From: Psychroflexus aurantiacus
GTDB lineage: Bacteria > Bacteroidota > Bacteroidia > Flavobacteriales > Flavobacteriaceae
DNA: 64,000 bases
Assembly (NCBI RefSeq): GCF_010820555.1
Contig: NZ_JAAIKD010000003.1
Span: forward strand, 410,014 to 474,013
Direction of reading: 5' to 3'
Positions 52,115-61,729 of this stretch are shown here, piece by piece (position 1 is the first letter of the stretch; every line of letters begins with the position of its first letter). The translations under genes were made by a program, and so were the position numbers. The notes below the pieces were generated by a model. It ran no database searches. It was not told where the DNA came from and was given only the letters and a program-made list of their open reading frames with translations.

Positions 52115-52521
52115 CGCTTGCTGTTATGCTTAAACTGACCTTGCTTCGGAATTCCTGCTGCAAAATTAAGTACTGTCTTTTAATTACAATCCCATTTTTA
52201 AGGAATTAAAGGGCATACGTTACTCCGGGATAAAGGGATTCGAAATGCTATTAAACCATTAAAACTAAAATAAGGGTATTGGAAAATGAGAAAATCACTA
52301 ACAATCTGCTCCGCTTTATCCATGACACCTCTGTCAGACTAATCGATTTAAATTCAGGATTGAATCACTCAAATGAAGATAAAAAAGGTTTATCTCGAAT
52401 TCGGCGAATTGGCAAAAAAGCCTAATTTAGAAGCCAAAAAAAAGCCTGGACAGATATGTGTAAATCCCTGCTCAGGTTGCTTATACCAGATCCCGGGCTT
52501 TAGCCAAAAAAACGAAACAGA
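52115..52521. other. Intergenic region, nothing recognised
   Basis: 407 bases between divergent genes. Only short frames under 25 codons are present; no strong repeats or consensus promoters were found. Confidence 0.5.
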
Positions 52522-53040
52522 ATGAAAAACACACTGCTTTATAATTTAATCCTCCTGTCGGTCCTACTGGTCTGTGGATGTTCTTCAAATGACGATGAGT
52601 GTATGAAAACCATAACTATTCCTCAATTTTATTTCATCAATAATCGATCCTACAGTTATGAAATCACACAGGAAGTCCCCTGTGACTTTCCAGAGCCATC
52701 AGAACCTGAATTGATTGCACCGCCTGAATTAGAAAATTTTGCATATGAAGTCCTGAAGTTTAAGTATACGCCTGATACGGGCAACAATACCTCAAGACTG
52801 GAATTTGAAATCCAGCTGACCAACCCGAATGATTATCCGGTTTCAGGAGTCCCCATATTGACCTTAAATGCAGATGGACTGGTGTATTCCGGAAGTTTTT
52901 CAAATGATGCTTCAGTACCTTGTTATGAAATCAATGCAGACTCCAGCTGTACCTTAATCTATGACCAGGAAGAATCTTTGGATCTTGGCATGCTCAGTGC
53001 CCTGGAATTAGTAAATGTCCAGTACCTGTTGACCATTTAG
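52522..53040 (+). CDS. Lipoprotein of unknown function
   Basis: A 172-residue lipoprotein: signal peptide with lipobox LVCGC (cysteine at about 20). The mature region contains a Cys pair in DDECMKTITIPQ and EVPCDFPEPSEPELIAPPE and a C-terminal beta-rich part (FEIQLTNPNDYPVSGVPILTLN). It resembles small surface proteins that bind metals or assist adhesion but no family was recognised. A 106-base gap separates it from the FUSC gene on the same strand. Confidence 0.6.
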   Translation: MKNTLLYNLILLSVLLVCGCSSNDDECMKTITIPQFYFINNRSYSYEITQEVPCDFPEPSEPELIAPPELENFAYEVLKFKYTPDTGNNTSRLEFEIQLTNPNDYPVSGVPILTLNADGLVYSGSFSNDASVPCYEINADSSCTLIYDQEESLDLGMLSALELVNVQYLLTI

Positions 53041-53146
53041 CCTGTATAGGTTTTAAATGCTATGGCAAAAGCCGGAAGACTCCTAAAACAATTAAAAAGC
53101 CGGAGCTGTTCCTGTGAATTGAACTAACTTTACTTCAAAAAACAGT

Positions 53147-55402
53147 TTGAAAGAAAGGATCAAACAACTCGAATTATTCTTCAAGAGTTCCAATTTTGAT
53201 CGTGGTCTTCGTGTGGGCGCAGCGCTGGCCATTCCCTTTGCAATTTTTTACGCTTTAGGTTATTTCGAATTGGCTCTGCCTGTTGTATTAGGTGCGTTTT
53301 TAAACGCTCCAGGAGACATGCCGGGCAGCAGAAAACGCAAAGTTAACGCCATTCTGATCAGTACGGGGCTAACCATGCTGATCACCGCCATCATTCTGTT
53401 TACAAAGCCATACCTGCCCCTCTTATTAATCACCATGGGAGGGATTGCCTTTTTTGTATCCCTGCTGTCTGTTTATGGGTTCAGGGCCTCTTTGGTCTCT
53501 TTTTCAGGCTTATTGGCTATGGTCATTGCCTTTGCCATCGATAAAACATCAACTTCCGCTATTTTGATCCAGGTGGCCCTGATGGGCGTCGGGGGGCTCT
53601 GGTATTTAACGGTATCCCTGCTGTTTCAAGTCATCTTCCCCAATAAAGATCAAAATCAATTGCTGTCGGATACGCTGCAGTTGACCGGTGAGTATTTGAA
53701 GCTTCGTACCAAACTGCTCATCAGTACAAAAGACAGAGACCAGCGCATGCAACTAAACTTCAGTCTTCAAAATCAAATCAACGATAAGCACGAAAGCCTT
53801 CGGGAGACGCTATTATCTGCCAGAAAACGCTCAGGACGCTCACGCTACGAAGAGAAACAACTCCTGATGTTTATTTCCGCCATCAAAATTTTTGAACTCA
53901 TCGAAGCCGAGCAGATGAATTATGAAACCATCGACAAAATTTTTAAGGATAGAAAAGAATTTTTAAAACCGGCAAAACAATTGAATAAGCGTATGGGCAA
54001 CCATCTTATTCGCCTGTCTGAGGTGCTTATGCAGCACAATCCATTACCCGATAAAGAGAAGTTGACGCTGGCTTTAACCCGGGCAAACGATACCATAACG
54101 GCTTATCTGGAAAGGCTTAGGCTGCCCCAGGCCAGAGAAGGCGCTTTGATTTTGAAAAACTTATACGATTTCCAGGAACAGACGCTGGAAGAAATTACAG
54201 CGATCAGAAGAGCTATGGATAATGTGAAAGAGGCTTCAAAAGTGTCTTTAAAACGCCAGGATGCCAGTCGGTTTTTGACCCTGCACGAGTACAGGCTCAA
54301 CCTGATCTTGCAAAACCTGCGCCTGGATTCCACCTTATTCAGACACTCATTAAGACTTAGCATAGCCATGCTGTTTGCCTACAGCCTGGGTCTCTTTTTT
54401 GAAATCCAAAACACCTACTGGATTTTACTTACCATCATAGTCATCATGCGTCCCAGTTATGGATTGACCAAGGAGCGCTCCAAAGATCGAATAATGGGTA
54501 CCCTTATTGGGGCGGTCATCGCTGTGGGGATTGTCTTACTGACTCAAAATGAAATACTCTATGCAGTTCTGGCCCTGGTCTCTCTGGTTTTTGCCTTCGC
54601 CTTGATTCAGCAGAACTATAAGTGGGCTGCAGTCCTAATCACCATTAGTATTGTATTTGTCTACTCGTTTATCAACCCTAAAGCCTTGGAAGTTATACAG
54701 TACAGAGTGATAGATACTTGTATAGGGGCAATCATCGCCGTAGTGGCTAATTATAGCCTGCTACCCAGCTGGGAAGTATTTAACCTGAAACAGGTCCTCA
54801 TCAAAGCCCTTAAAGCCAACAAAAGCTATCTTCTGGCTACCCAGGATTTATATAAGAATCCTGAGGATAACGTACTAGCCTATAATTTGGCAAGAAAAGA
54901 GGCTTTTCTGGCGATCAGCCAGTTGAACGCCGCCTTTCAGAGACTGACTCAGGACCCTAAATCCAAACAGAAAGAATTTCAGCTGATTTATGAAATGGTA
55001 ACCCTTCACCAGACGCTCATTGCTGCCATAGCCTCTATCGGCAACTTCATCACACAGCATCAAACAACGCCGGCTTCTGTTGAATTCAATATGCTCATCC
55101 AGAGAATTTCAAATACACTTCAGGGTGCCCTGGATGGTCTTGAACAAACTTCAATTCAGGACAACATAGCTCAGGCTAAAGCTGAAGATGCTCATGAGAA
55201 ATTGCTCAACAAATATGAGCGCTTAGCCCGGGCAAGAGATGAAAACATCAAACTGGGGAATGAAGCTCTGGATACCGAAACCCTGCATGCGTTACAGGAA
55301 GCCTACCTCATCTCTAACCATCTGGGATGGCTTGTCTCTTTAGCCGATAATTTGAAGCGCTCTACAAAGCGCTATGAGGAGACGATTTTGCAGGAGGAAT
55401 GA
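53147..55402 (+). CDS. FUSC family membrane protein (YccS/YhfK-like)
   Basis: A 751-residue integral membrane protein of the FUSC (fusaric acid resistance-like) family. It has an N-terminal set of six helices (about 22-160), a long cytosolic helical region, then a second set of helices (about 400-535) with the FUSC motif FEIQNTYWILLTIIVIMRPSYGLTKERSKDRIMGTLIGAVIAV (about 419-461), and a C-terminal helical tail. The start codon is TTG at 53147; no in-frame ATG precedes it in the gap. These proteins are proposed efflux pumps for aromatic acids, but specificity here is unknown. Its end overlaps a small opposite-strand frame. Confidence 0.85.
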   Translation: MKERIKQLELFFKSSNFDRGLRVGAALAIPFAIFYALGYFELALPVVLGAFLNAPGDMPGSRKRKVNAILISTGLTMLITAIILFTKPYLPLLLITMGGIAFFVSLLSVYGFRASLVSFSGLLAMVIAFAIDKTSTSAILIQVALMGVGGLWYLTVSLLFQVIFPNKDQNQLLSDTLQLTGEYLKLRTKLLISTKDRDQRMQLNFSLQNQINDKHESLRETLLSARKRSGRSRYEEKQLLMFISAIKIFELIEAEQMNYETIDKIFKDRKEFLKPAKQLNKRMGNHLIRLSEVLMQHNPLPDKEKLTLALTRANDTITAYLERLRLPQAREGALILKNLYDFQEQTLEEITAIRRAMDNVKEASKVSLKRQDASRFLTLHEYRLNLILQNLRLDSTLFRHSLRLSIAMLFAYSLGLFFEIQNTYWILLTIIVIMRPSYGLTKERSKDRIMGTLIGAVIAVGIVLLTQNEILYAVLALVSLVFAFALIQQNYKWAAVLITISIVFVYSFINPKALEVIQYRVIDTCIGAIIAVVANYSLLPSWEVFNLKQVLIKALKANKSYLLATQDLYKNPEDNVLAYNLARKEAFLAISQLNAAFQRLTQDPKSKQKEFQLIYEMVTLHQTLIAAIASIGNFITQHQTTPASVEFNMLIQRISNTLQGALDGLEQTSIQDNIAQAKAEDAHEKLLNKYERLARARDENIKLGNEALDTETLHALQEAYLISNHLGWLVSLADNLKRSTKRYEETILQEE

Positions 55403-55593
55403 AAACCCTCCATAAAAACTGAGCTGAAACCCAGTGCATTTAAGCTTAATATCCTCATTCTTGAATTGAATAAGCTGACTTTTTGCCTGCGCAGATTCCC
55501 ATCCCAGTCAAAGTCAAAAAACTCCTTGCCTTTGGGATGCAACACACGATAGCTTTTCAGCCTCGCGGCCATCAGGTTAAAAAAAGCAGACAC
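55372..55593 (-). CDS. Possible small protein opposite the FUSC end
   Basis: A 73-codon frame with basic composition and a YRVLHPKGKEFFDFDWDGNL segment that looks protein-like, overlapping the FUSC stop by about 30 bases on the opposite strand. No family is recognised and it has no clear promoter. It may be a chance frame. Low confidence. Confidence 0.25.
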   Translation of the reverse strand: MSAFFNLMAARLKSYRVLHPKGKEFFDFDWDGNLRRQKVSLFNSRMRILSLNALGFSSVFMEGFHSSCKIVSS

Positions 55594-55745
55594 GTGCAGA
55601 ATATCGTCTTTATAGAACTATTCTGATTTTAAATTGCTATTTTTAGGTGCCTATAATTAACCAGAAAGTAGTTGAATCATGAAGATGCTATAACACTTCT
55701 CCATTAAGTAGCTTACAGATTAATCTTAAAAATCTTTTTTTATAT

Positions 55746-56153
55746 TCACGCGTCTGTAGATTTTTTAAGTATTTGTTTTAAAGTTTCAATCTTCAAAGGT
55801 TTATTCAGAAAACCGGAAACAAACGGATAGCGCTTTTCTTCCGTTTCAAAATCCTGTATGGCAGAGGTTAAAATATAAACTATAAACTGATCTTTAATTC
55901 GAGGCTCGAAAGTTTCAAATTCATCCAAAAATTCCCAGCCGGTCATCTGTGGCATATTGATGTCCAGTAATAGCATTGTTTTCAAATCCTCATCCGGTTT
56001 GTTATATGTATTTTTCAATTCCTCCAGTGCAGTTTCCGGATTTTCAAAATGGCTTACCACTGCTTCTTGATCTTGTTGTAGAATAAGAAGTTTACAGATC
56101 ATGTTATTAGTGGGATCATCGTCCACTAATAAATAACGGTAGGGCTTGTTCAT
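55746..56153 (-). CDS. Single-domain response regulator
   Basis: A 135-residue CheY-like receiver. Acid pocket VDDDP (residues 10-14), phosphoacceptor D64 in LLLDINMPQMTG, the T/S in LTSAI (about 95) and the K in FLNKPL (about 117-122). No output domain. It is the last gene of the minus-strand signalling cluster, 135 bases after the multi-PAS kinase gene, and likely accepts phosphate from that kinase or shuttles it. Confidence 0.92.
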   Translation of the reverse strand: MNKPYRYLLVDDDPTNNMICKLLILQQDQEAVVSHFENPETALEELKNTYNKPDEDLKTMLLLDINMPQMTGWEFLDEFETFEPRIKDQFIVYILTSAIQDFETEEKRYPFVSGFLNKPLKIETLKQILKKSTDA

Positions 56154-56288
56154 GTTTTAAGTATAAGGTTCTTTATTCATTTAGAGGGTTGTATTGCTTA
56201 TGTTCAGGCTAATAAAGATTTATTTTTTCTAAAATAATATGACATTTATCATATTACTTTAGATTGGTATTTTAAATACCTCATGAAG

Positions 56289-59200
56289 TTATTTATCAGA
56301 AAACTCAATGACGAAGGTTGTTCCTCGATTTGGTTTACTTGAGATTGATATCTTACCACCCAGCATTTCTACCTGCGTTTTTACCATGAAAAGACCCATT
56401 CCCTTTCCCTCTTTATGTTGATGAAAACGCTTATAAAGTCCGAAGACCTGCTTACCGTTTTTGGAAAGGTCGATTCCCAAGCCATTATCAGAGATTGAAA
56501 AGATGAATTTTTTCCCTTCTTTTTTTCCTTCAATATGGATAACCGGAGCCTGATCTGGTTTTTTATATTTAATACTATTCAGAATCAGGTTATAAAATAT
56601 ACTTTGCATATAGCTATGAATGCTTCTGAACTGCTGCATATCATTGAAATCTGTAGTGATAGTCACTTGCTCTTTGTCTATGAGATCTTTGATACTCATT
56701 TTGATCAAATTGATCAGTTTAGGTAGCGCTATGGGTTCTTTATTTTTAAGTATATCGGATTTTACGCTAAGGATCACGTTGAGATCCCTAATTACAGTAT
56801 CTAGTCGTTCAACGTTATTAATTAACTCTTGTGAAAGTTTATCCTGTACTTCCTTAGGATGATCCTCAATCTTCATCAAATCTCCCAGACCTATAATATT
56901 TGCTATGGGGGCCCTCAAGTTATGAGAAACGATGTAAGAGAACTGCTCCAGTCCTTTATTGGCTAAGACCAGTTCTTCGGTATAGGCCTTAAGCTCTTTA
57001 TTGAGTTTTTGCATTTTGAATTCTGCCTCAATACGATCGGTTATGTCTGAAGAAATCCCTACCATCCCAGCCAGATTCATATTTTCATCATAGACGGGAG
57101 AGTCCGTGATCAAAACCTGAAATTCTGTTCCGTCCTTTTTTTTAACCTTAAACTCACCAGTACGTACTTCTCCCGGCTTCAGATCTTCAATTTTTCTAAA
57201 TGTGTTTCCTTCAGTAGCCGGCAACGGAATCAGTTCACCTAATGTTTTGCCTAGCGCTTCCTCTCGTGTCCACCCATAAATTTTTTCTGCACTTTTATTC
57301 CAGTAGTTGATAATCTCCTGTACATCTGTTGAAAGTACAGCCTGACCTATTTTATCCAGCAGATTTGCCTGGAACCGGCTCTCTTTCTCTGCCTGTACCC
57401 TATCTGTAATATTGATACCCACACTCTGTATCTCCTCAGGATGTCCCTGAGAATCCGTGATGCAAATAAAATCCCAAAGCGTGGTATTCACACCGCCACC
57501 TTTCGCTGGTTTATCCATCTCTACCTGGAATACTGTATTAGGTTCTGCAAAACATTTTTCTACCGTTTCATTAACCCGTTGGTGATGATAGTCTTTTATA
57601 GAATTCAAAGAGTTTTTTTTCACTATGGAATCCCCTGGGTATAGCCAGGAATAATCCTTTAGAAATGTATCATTACAATAAACATAATTACCTTCCAGGT
57701 CAACTCGCACGACATAATTGGTTTGGGATTTGATAAGACTCCTGAACCTGGATTCACTGAGTATTAGTTTTTCCTGATCCCTTTTGAAAACGGTAATATC
57801 CTGAACGGTACCTTCCAGTGAAACCGGAAGGCCTTCTTTATCCTTTATTAGTTTACCTTTTTCATGAACCCATTTAATACTGCCATCCGGGAACAGTATG
57901 CGATGTTCAAAATTGAGTTCAGCAGTTCCAGATAAAGCATTTTCCTGAGCTTTTTTAAAATTTTCCAAATCCTCAGGATGAATGGATTCCAACAGGTTTT
58001 CAAAAGTAGGAGTGAAATTTTCAGGTTGTACCTCCCAAATCCGGTAAATCTCATCTGTCCAGAATAGCGAATTATCTTTAAGATCTAATTCCCAGTATCC
58101 CATTTTAGCGATGCGCTCGGCGGTAGCTAGTTTATTGCGCTGTGTCTCCAGTTGTTTCAGTGCTTTTACCCGGTTGGTGATGTCATTGGAGATTACAAGG
58201 GAGCATTCCCTTTGGTCAAAACAAAGTTCATAGGCATAAACATCAACCAGTATTGGGGTCTTGTCTTTTTTGAGAAGCTTTAACTTGCCATAATACGACT
58301 CACCTCCCTCCTTTGTAAAGTCTTTCAGGATATCACTGAGTTGATGCCGGCCTTCATCATCTCTCAGGTCCATAATAGTGAGTTGAAGAAACTCATCCCT
58401 GCTGTAACCATAATGCTGAATAGCAGCCTGGTTCACATCCAGTATCCTGAGCGTTTCATGATCGAATATCCAGTTTGGAAGTGGATTGAACTCAAACAGG
58501 AGCCTGTATTTTTCTTCCGAACTTTTAAGTTTTTCTTCGGCTTGTTTTTTATCAGAAATATCCCGAACGGTCATTGAAGTTCGTATCTCCCCCTGGGCAT
58601 TCTTAAACACGGAAGAGGTGAGCTCTGCAGGAAATTTAATCCCTCCTTTACGCAGCATGGTTAGTTCGGTACTGGTTTTTCCACTGATCTCTCTTTCCTG
58701 TAAAGCCTGGTGTAACCTTGGGTCTGTGGAGTCTGTAAGACCCAGTCGCTCTGCTTCACAGATCTCCTTTTCGGTCATCCTAAATATTCTACAGGCTGCG
58801 GGATTTGCGGCAAAAACCCGTCCATCCTTGGCAGTCAGTAAGATGCCATCGAGACTGTTTTCAAAAAAGGAACGGTATTTTTCTTCACTTTCCCGGATAA
58901 TCTGTTCAGATTTCCTTCTTTCGGTTACGTCCCGCAGGTTATTAACGACACTGTTTACGTCCGGATCATTAAGTAGATTGGTCAGGGAAACCTCCACCCA
59001 TCTCCAGGCTTCATTTTTATGTTTCATCCGCTTGATACTGGAGATCAGGGTATCTCCCGGAGCGTCTATACATTGACTTAATTCGAGAAATGCTTCCCGC
59101 ACATCTTCCGGATGGTATATCTCATGAAGACCAAGGTTCAGGATCTCTTCTTCGGAATAACCCAGCATTTTCTGAACATTAGGGGATATGTAATTGATGC

Positions 59201-59687
59201 GTCCGTCTTTATTGAGCAGCATCACAGGATCGGAGCCATGCTCTAGCATGCGCCTTAATTTTCGCTCATTGCTTGTTAGGAGCTCTATGTACTCCTGTCT
59301 TTCAAGTTCCAGGCGCAAGCGCTCAAGTGCATTTTCTATGGCAGCCGGTAATCGCTCAAGCCGGTCTTTTAGTATATAATCACTGGCCCCATTTTTCAGT
59401 ATGGTAACAGCAATTTCGTCCGGCAAGACAGATGTGATTAGAATAAAGGGAATACGACTTCCTAAATTATGCAGAATTTCAAGTGCTTCTATGGAGTCAA
59501 AACCAGGCAGGGAGTGATCTGAAAGAATGATATCCGGGACAAACGAATCCAGGGCATCCCTATAGTCCTTTTTGTTTTCCACGACCATAATCTCGTAGTT
59601 GAAACCCTCCTTCCTAATGGAACGTTCGATGAGGATAGCGTCACTACGGGTATCTTCGAGATGCAGTATTTTTAGGGGTGAAGACAT
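56289..59687 (-). CDS. REC-6xPAS hybrid sensor histidine kinase
   Basis: A 1132-residue cytosolic kinase. N-terminal receiver (1-125) with phosphoacceptor D57 (IILSDHSLPG), then six PAS domains starting at about residues 145, 272, 392, 525, 649 and 772 (PAS/PAC boundaries marked by the WRWVEVSL, MTVRDISDKK, VISNDITNR, GTVQDITVFKR and VGISSDITDR motifs). The dimerisation/phosphoacceptor helix has H922 (SYIVSHNLRAPIANIIG), and the HATPase domain (about 1020-1132) has NLILNSIKYKKP, DNGLGIDL and GKGMGLFMVK. No membrane helix: it senses intracellular signals, probably redox, light or ligands via PAS. The N-terminal receiver probably takes phosphate from the partner kinase. Confidence 0.93.
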   Translation of the reverse strand: MSSPLKILHLEDTRSDAILIERSIRKEGFNYEIMVVENKKDYRDALDSFVPDIILSDHSLPGFDSIEALEILHNLGSRIPFILITSVLPDEIAVTILKNGASDYILKDRLERLPAAIENALERLRLELERQEYIELLTSNERKLRRMLEHGSDPVMLLNKDGRINYISPNVQKMLGYSEEEILNLGLHEIYHPEDVREAFLELSQCIDAPGDTLISSIKRMKHKNEAWRWVEVSLTNLLNDPDVNSVVNNLRDVTERRKSEQIIRESEEKYRSFFENSLDGILLTAKDGRVFAANPAACRIFRMTEKEICEAERLGLTDSTDPRLHQALQEREISGKTSTELTMLRKGGIKFPAELTSSVFKNAQGEIRTSMTVRDISDKKQAEEKLKSSEEKYRLLFEFNPLPNWIFDHETLRILDVNQAAIQHYGYSRDEFLQLTIMDLRDDEGRHQLSDILKDFTKEGGESYYGKLKLLKKDKTPILVDVYAYELCFDQRECSLVISNDITNRVKALKQLETQRNKLATAERIAKMGYWELDLKDNSLFWTDEIYRIWEVQPENFTPTFENLLESIHPEDLENFKKAQENALSGTAELNFEHRILFPDGSIKWVHEKGKLIKDKEGLPVSLEGTVQDITVFKRDQEKLILSESRFRSLIKSQTNYVVRVDLEGNYVYCNDTFLKDYSWLYPGDSIVKKNSLNSIKDYHHQRVNETVEKCFAEPNTVFQVEMDKPAKGGGVNTTLWDFICITDSQGHPEEIQSVGINITDRVQAEKESRFQANLLDKIGQAVLSTDVQEIINYWNKSAEKIYGWTREEALGKTLGELIPLPATEGNTFRKIEDLKPGEVRTGEFKVKKKDGTEFQVLITDSPVYDENMNLAGMVGISSDITDRIEAEFKMQKLNKELKAYTEELVLANKGLEQFSYIVSHNLRAPIANIIGLGDLMKIEDHPKEVQDKLSQELINNVERLDTVIRDLNVILSVKSDILKNKEPIALPKLINLIKMSIKDLIDKEQVTITTDFNDMQQFRSIHSYMQSIFYNLILNSIKYKKPDQAPVIHIEGKKEGKKFIFSISDNGLGIDLSKNGKQVFGLYKRFHQHKEGKGMGLFMVKTQVEMLGGKISISSKPNRGTTFVIEFSDK

Positions 59688-59771
59688 GAGAATAGTAGAG
59701 GGGTTTCGGGTTTTAGGGATTCAGGTCGGGTTCAGTAAAACAGAATAGATTCTTTTTTTATTATTACCGTA

Positions 59772-60215
59772 TTAAATGCGGGGTGTATGATTCAGAAACA
59801 GCCAGTAAAAACCAAGGTCTGCTATTGTTTTTGAAAAATTTTCAAAACCTACTGGTTTTACCACGTAACTATTTACACCGAGTTTATGGCTTTCTATGAT
59901 ATCTTTTTCCTCTTTTGAAGAGGTCATCATCACAATGGGAATTAACTTTGTTCGTTCATCACCTTTTAAAATACGCAGCACTTCCAGGCCATCGACTTTG
60001 GGCATTTTCAGATCCAGGAAGATCACTTTCGGCTTTTCTTCAATATTCCGGTCTGCGTATTCTCCTTCGCCAAAAACAAAATCAAGCGCTTCAGCTCCGT
60101 CACTGAGATGGGTGATATGATTTACCAGTTTATGTTTTTGTAAGGCTCGCATCGTTAGCATAGCGTCCGATTTGTTATCCTCTACCAGAAGGATCTGGAT
60201 TTCATTAGTTGACAT
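59772..60215 (-). CDS. Rcp1-type single-domain response regulator
   Basis: A 147-residue CheY-like protein from the ATG at 60215 (MSTNEIQILLVEDN); a longer frame to 60317 overlaps the histidine kinase gene and is unlikely. Acid pocket VEDNKSD (11-17), phosphoacceptor D68 (IFLDLKMPK), MTSS (about 98) and KPV (about 119-121). The sequence is of the cyanobacterial-phytochrome Rcp1 type (LSDGAEALDFVFGEG), which lack an output domain and pair with phytochrome-like kinases. It begins ten bases after the partner kinase gene. Confidence 0.92.
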   Translation of the reverse strand: MSTNEIQILLVEDNKSDAMLTMRALQKHKLVNHITHLSDGAEALDFVFGEGEYADRNIEEKPKVIFLDLKMPKVDGLEVLRILKGDERTKLIPIVMMTSSKEEKDIIESHKLGVNSYVVKPVGFENFSKTIADLGFYWLFLNHTPRI

Positions 60216-60225
60216 AGATTTAATT

Positions 60226-61158
60226 TTAAGTGTTTGATGAAGGAAAGGAAATAAAGAAACATGCACCTTCTCCGAGTTTTCCTTCTGCCCATACTCTGCC
60301 TTGGTGCTTATGCACAATCTTTTCTACGATGGCGAGACCCACACCGGTTCCTTCAAATTCGGTGCTGCTGTGAAGGCGCTGAAATACGCCAAACAGTTTG
60401 TTATAATAACGTTCATCAAATCCCGCCCCGTTATCCTTTACAAAGTATACAATCTCATCCTGTTCTGTATAGGACCCTACTTCGATCACTGATTTTTCCT
60501 TTTTGCCGGTATATTTAAAGGAATTGGAAAGCAGATTACTAAAAACCTGTTTTATCATATTATGGTCACCCTGCATTTCAGGCAGCTTCTTAAGCGAGAC
60601 CGAGATATGGCGTTCGGGATAAAGTTGTTTCAGTTCCTGAACTAAGGTTTCTACCAGTTCCTGTACGTCGATCTTGGTTTGAAAAACGTTCTGCTTATTT
60701 ATACGGGCGTATTCCAGGAGATTATCGATAAGGTCTCCCATTTTGCGCGTATTCTCAATGATCTCTGCAAAAAGCGTTTGTGCTTCTTCATCCATCTGAT
60801 GCACAAAATCTTCGAGAAGCACCTGCGAAAAACCATAAATGGCACGAAGTGGGGTTCTAAGATCGTGAGAAACAGAATAGGAAAAAGATTCGAGTTCATG
60901 ATTGGCGGCCCTGAGTTGAGCTTCTTTTTTTTCCTTCTCAGAGATCTGAAAAGCAAGTTCGCGGTTGACGGCATCCAGCTCCTGTACCCGTTTTTCCTTT
61001 TCTTCTATTTGACGGGCCAGATCCTGAACTGCTCTGGCCAATTGAGCAGTGACAACTTCTTTCTCCTTACTTTTGTTTTCCAAAGCCTCTCTGGCAACTT
61101 GCAGGGCAGCAGATATATCCTGGTGGGATTCAGTAAACTTAGAATTTGTAGATTTCAA
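60226..61158 (-). CDS. Phytochrome-type soluble histidine kinase without sensor domain
   Basis: A 310-residue cytosolic kinase. The first 90 residues are a coiled coil (VAREALENKSKEKEVV through ISEKEKKEAQL), followed by the HisKA helix with H98 (SVSHDLRTPLRAIYGF) and the HATPase domain with NLLSNSFKYTGKK, DNGAGFDERYYNKLFGVFQRLH and GTGVGLAIVEK. The kinase core is of the phytochrome/Cph1 type, but no PAS, GAF or chromophore domain is present, so its signal must come from a partner binding the coiled coil. First gene of the four-gene signalling cluster; ten bases before the Rcp1-type regulator. Confidence 0.93.
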   Translation of the reverse strand: MKSTNSKFTESHQDISAALQVAREALENKSKEKEVVTAQLARAVQDLARQIEEKEKRVQELDAVNRELAFQISEKEKKEAQLRAANHELESFSYSVSHDLRTPLRAIYGFSQVLLEDFVHQMDEEAQTLFAEIIENTRKMGDLIDNLLEYARINKQNVFQTKIDVQELVETLVQELKQLYPERHISVSLKKLPEMQGDHNMIKQVFSNLLSNSFKYTGKKEKSVIEVGSYTEQDEIVYFVKDNGAGFDERYYNKLFGVFQRLHSSTEFEGTGVGLAIVEKIVHKHQGRVWAEGKLGEGACFFISFPSSNT

Positions 61159-61729
61159 AAGTTAGAGGCTTTTTTAAAAAAATTTAAATAAAGTTAAATA
61201 AATATTTTTAATCTTATTAAGAAAAGTTTACTATTTTCTATTTGTCCCGGTTAGAAGTTGTCTTGTACTGAAATGGGTTGACCAAAATCATTTACCTCAT
61301 TAAGACTAAAGTAAAAGATGAGTCTTTAGTTATTTAAACACCTCACCGATACACAGCCCTTTTCAATTTCAAGTCAAAATAAGGCGCTCTGCCATCACTA
61401 AGCGTTTTGATATTTTCGACTTTAGGAAAATGCCTGGTAAAGGCTTTCTTACCTAATGCAAAGGTTTATACAATAAATGAGAATTACCGTTTTAAAATTA
61501 GCAACGGCTTTACCAACGGCATCTTAAATTTACCATTGAATAGCAGTTGCAATCTTGTTGCTTATACGTTTGCCGTTTCCCTTTTAACGGTTTTCTTCTA
61601 AGTTTACATTAAGATTAAAATATTGTTATAGCCGGGTCATGAAAATAAAACTCAGAAGTAAAAAATTACAAGCAAAAAAAAAGCGGACCTTGTAGAGGTC
61701 CGCCTGGAAAAGATAAACTAGTTTCTTTT
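61159..61729. other. Intergenic region upstream of the signalling cluster
   Basis: 571 bases. A short plus-strand frame (61407-61601) is not convincing as a gene. The right end holds the terminator of the beta-barrel gene (61672-61703). Confidence 0.55.
61672..61703 (-). terminator. Rho-independent terminator of the beta-barrel gene
   Basis: Read on the minus strand: GCGGACCT-TGTAG-AGGTCCGC inverted repeat, an eight-base stem with a five-base loop, followed by a run of about ten Ts. It lies 27 bases after the stop of the barrel gene. Confidence 0.9.

Noticed and set aside
58486..59076. Plus-strand frame of 196 codons opposite the multi-PAS kinase
   Set aside because: Very high Ser content and no independent evidence of coding.
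61407..61601. Short plus-strand frame with YRFKISNGFTNG, resembling the SNGFTEG motif of ISL3-type transposases
   Set aside because: Similarity ends after about a dozen residues, no conserved KIK/KR motif follows in any frame, and no inverted repeats or other transposase pieces surround it.
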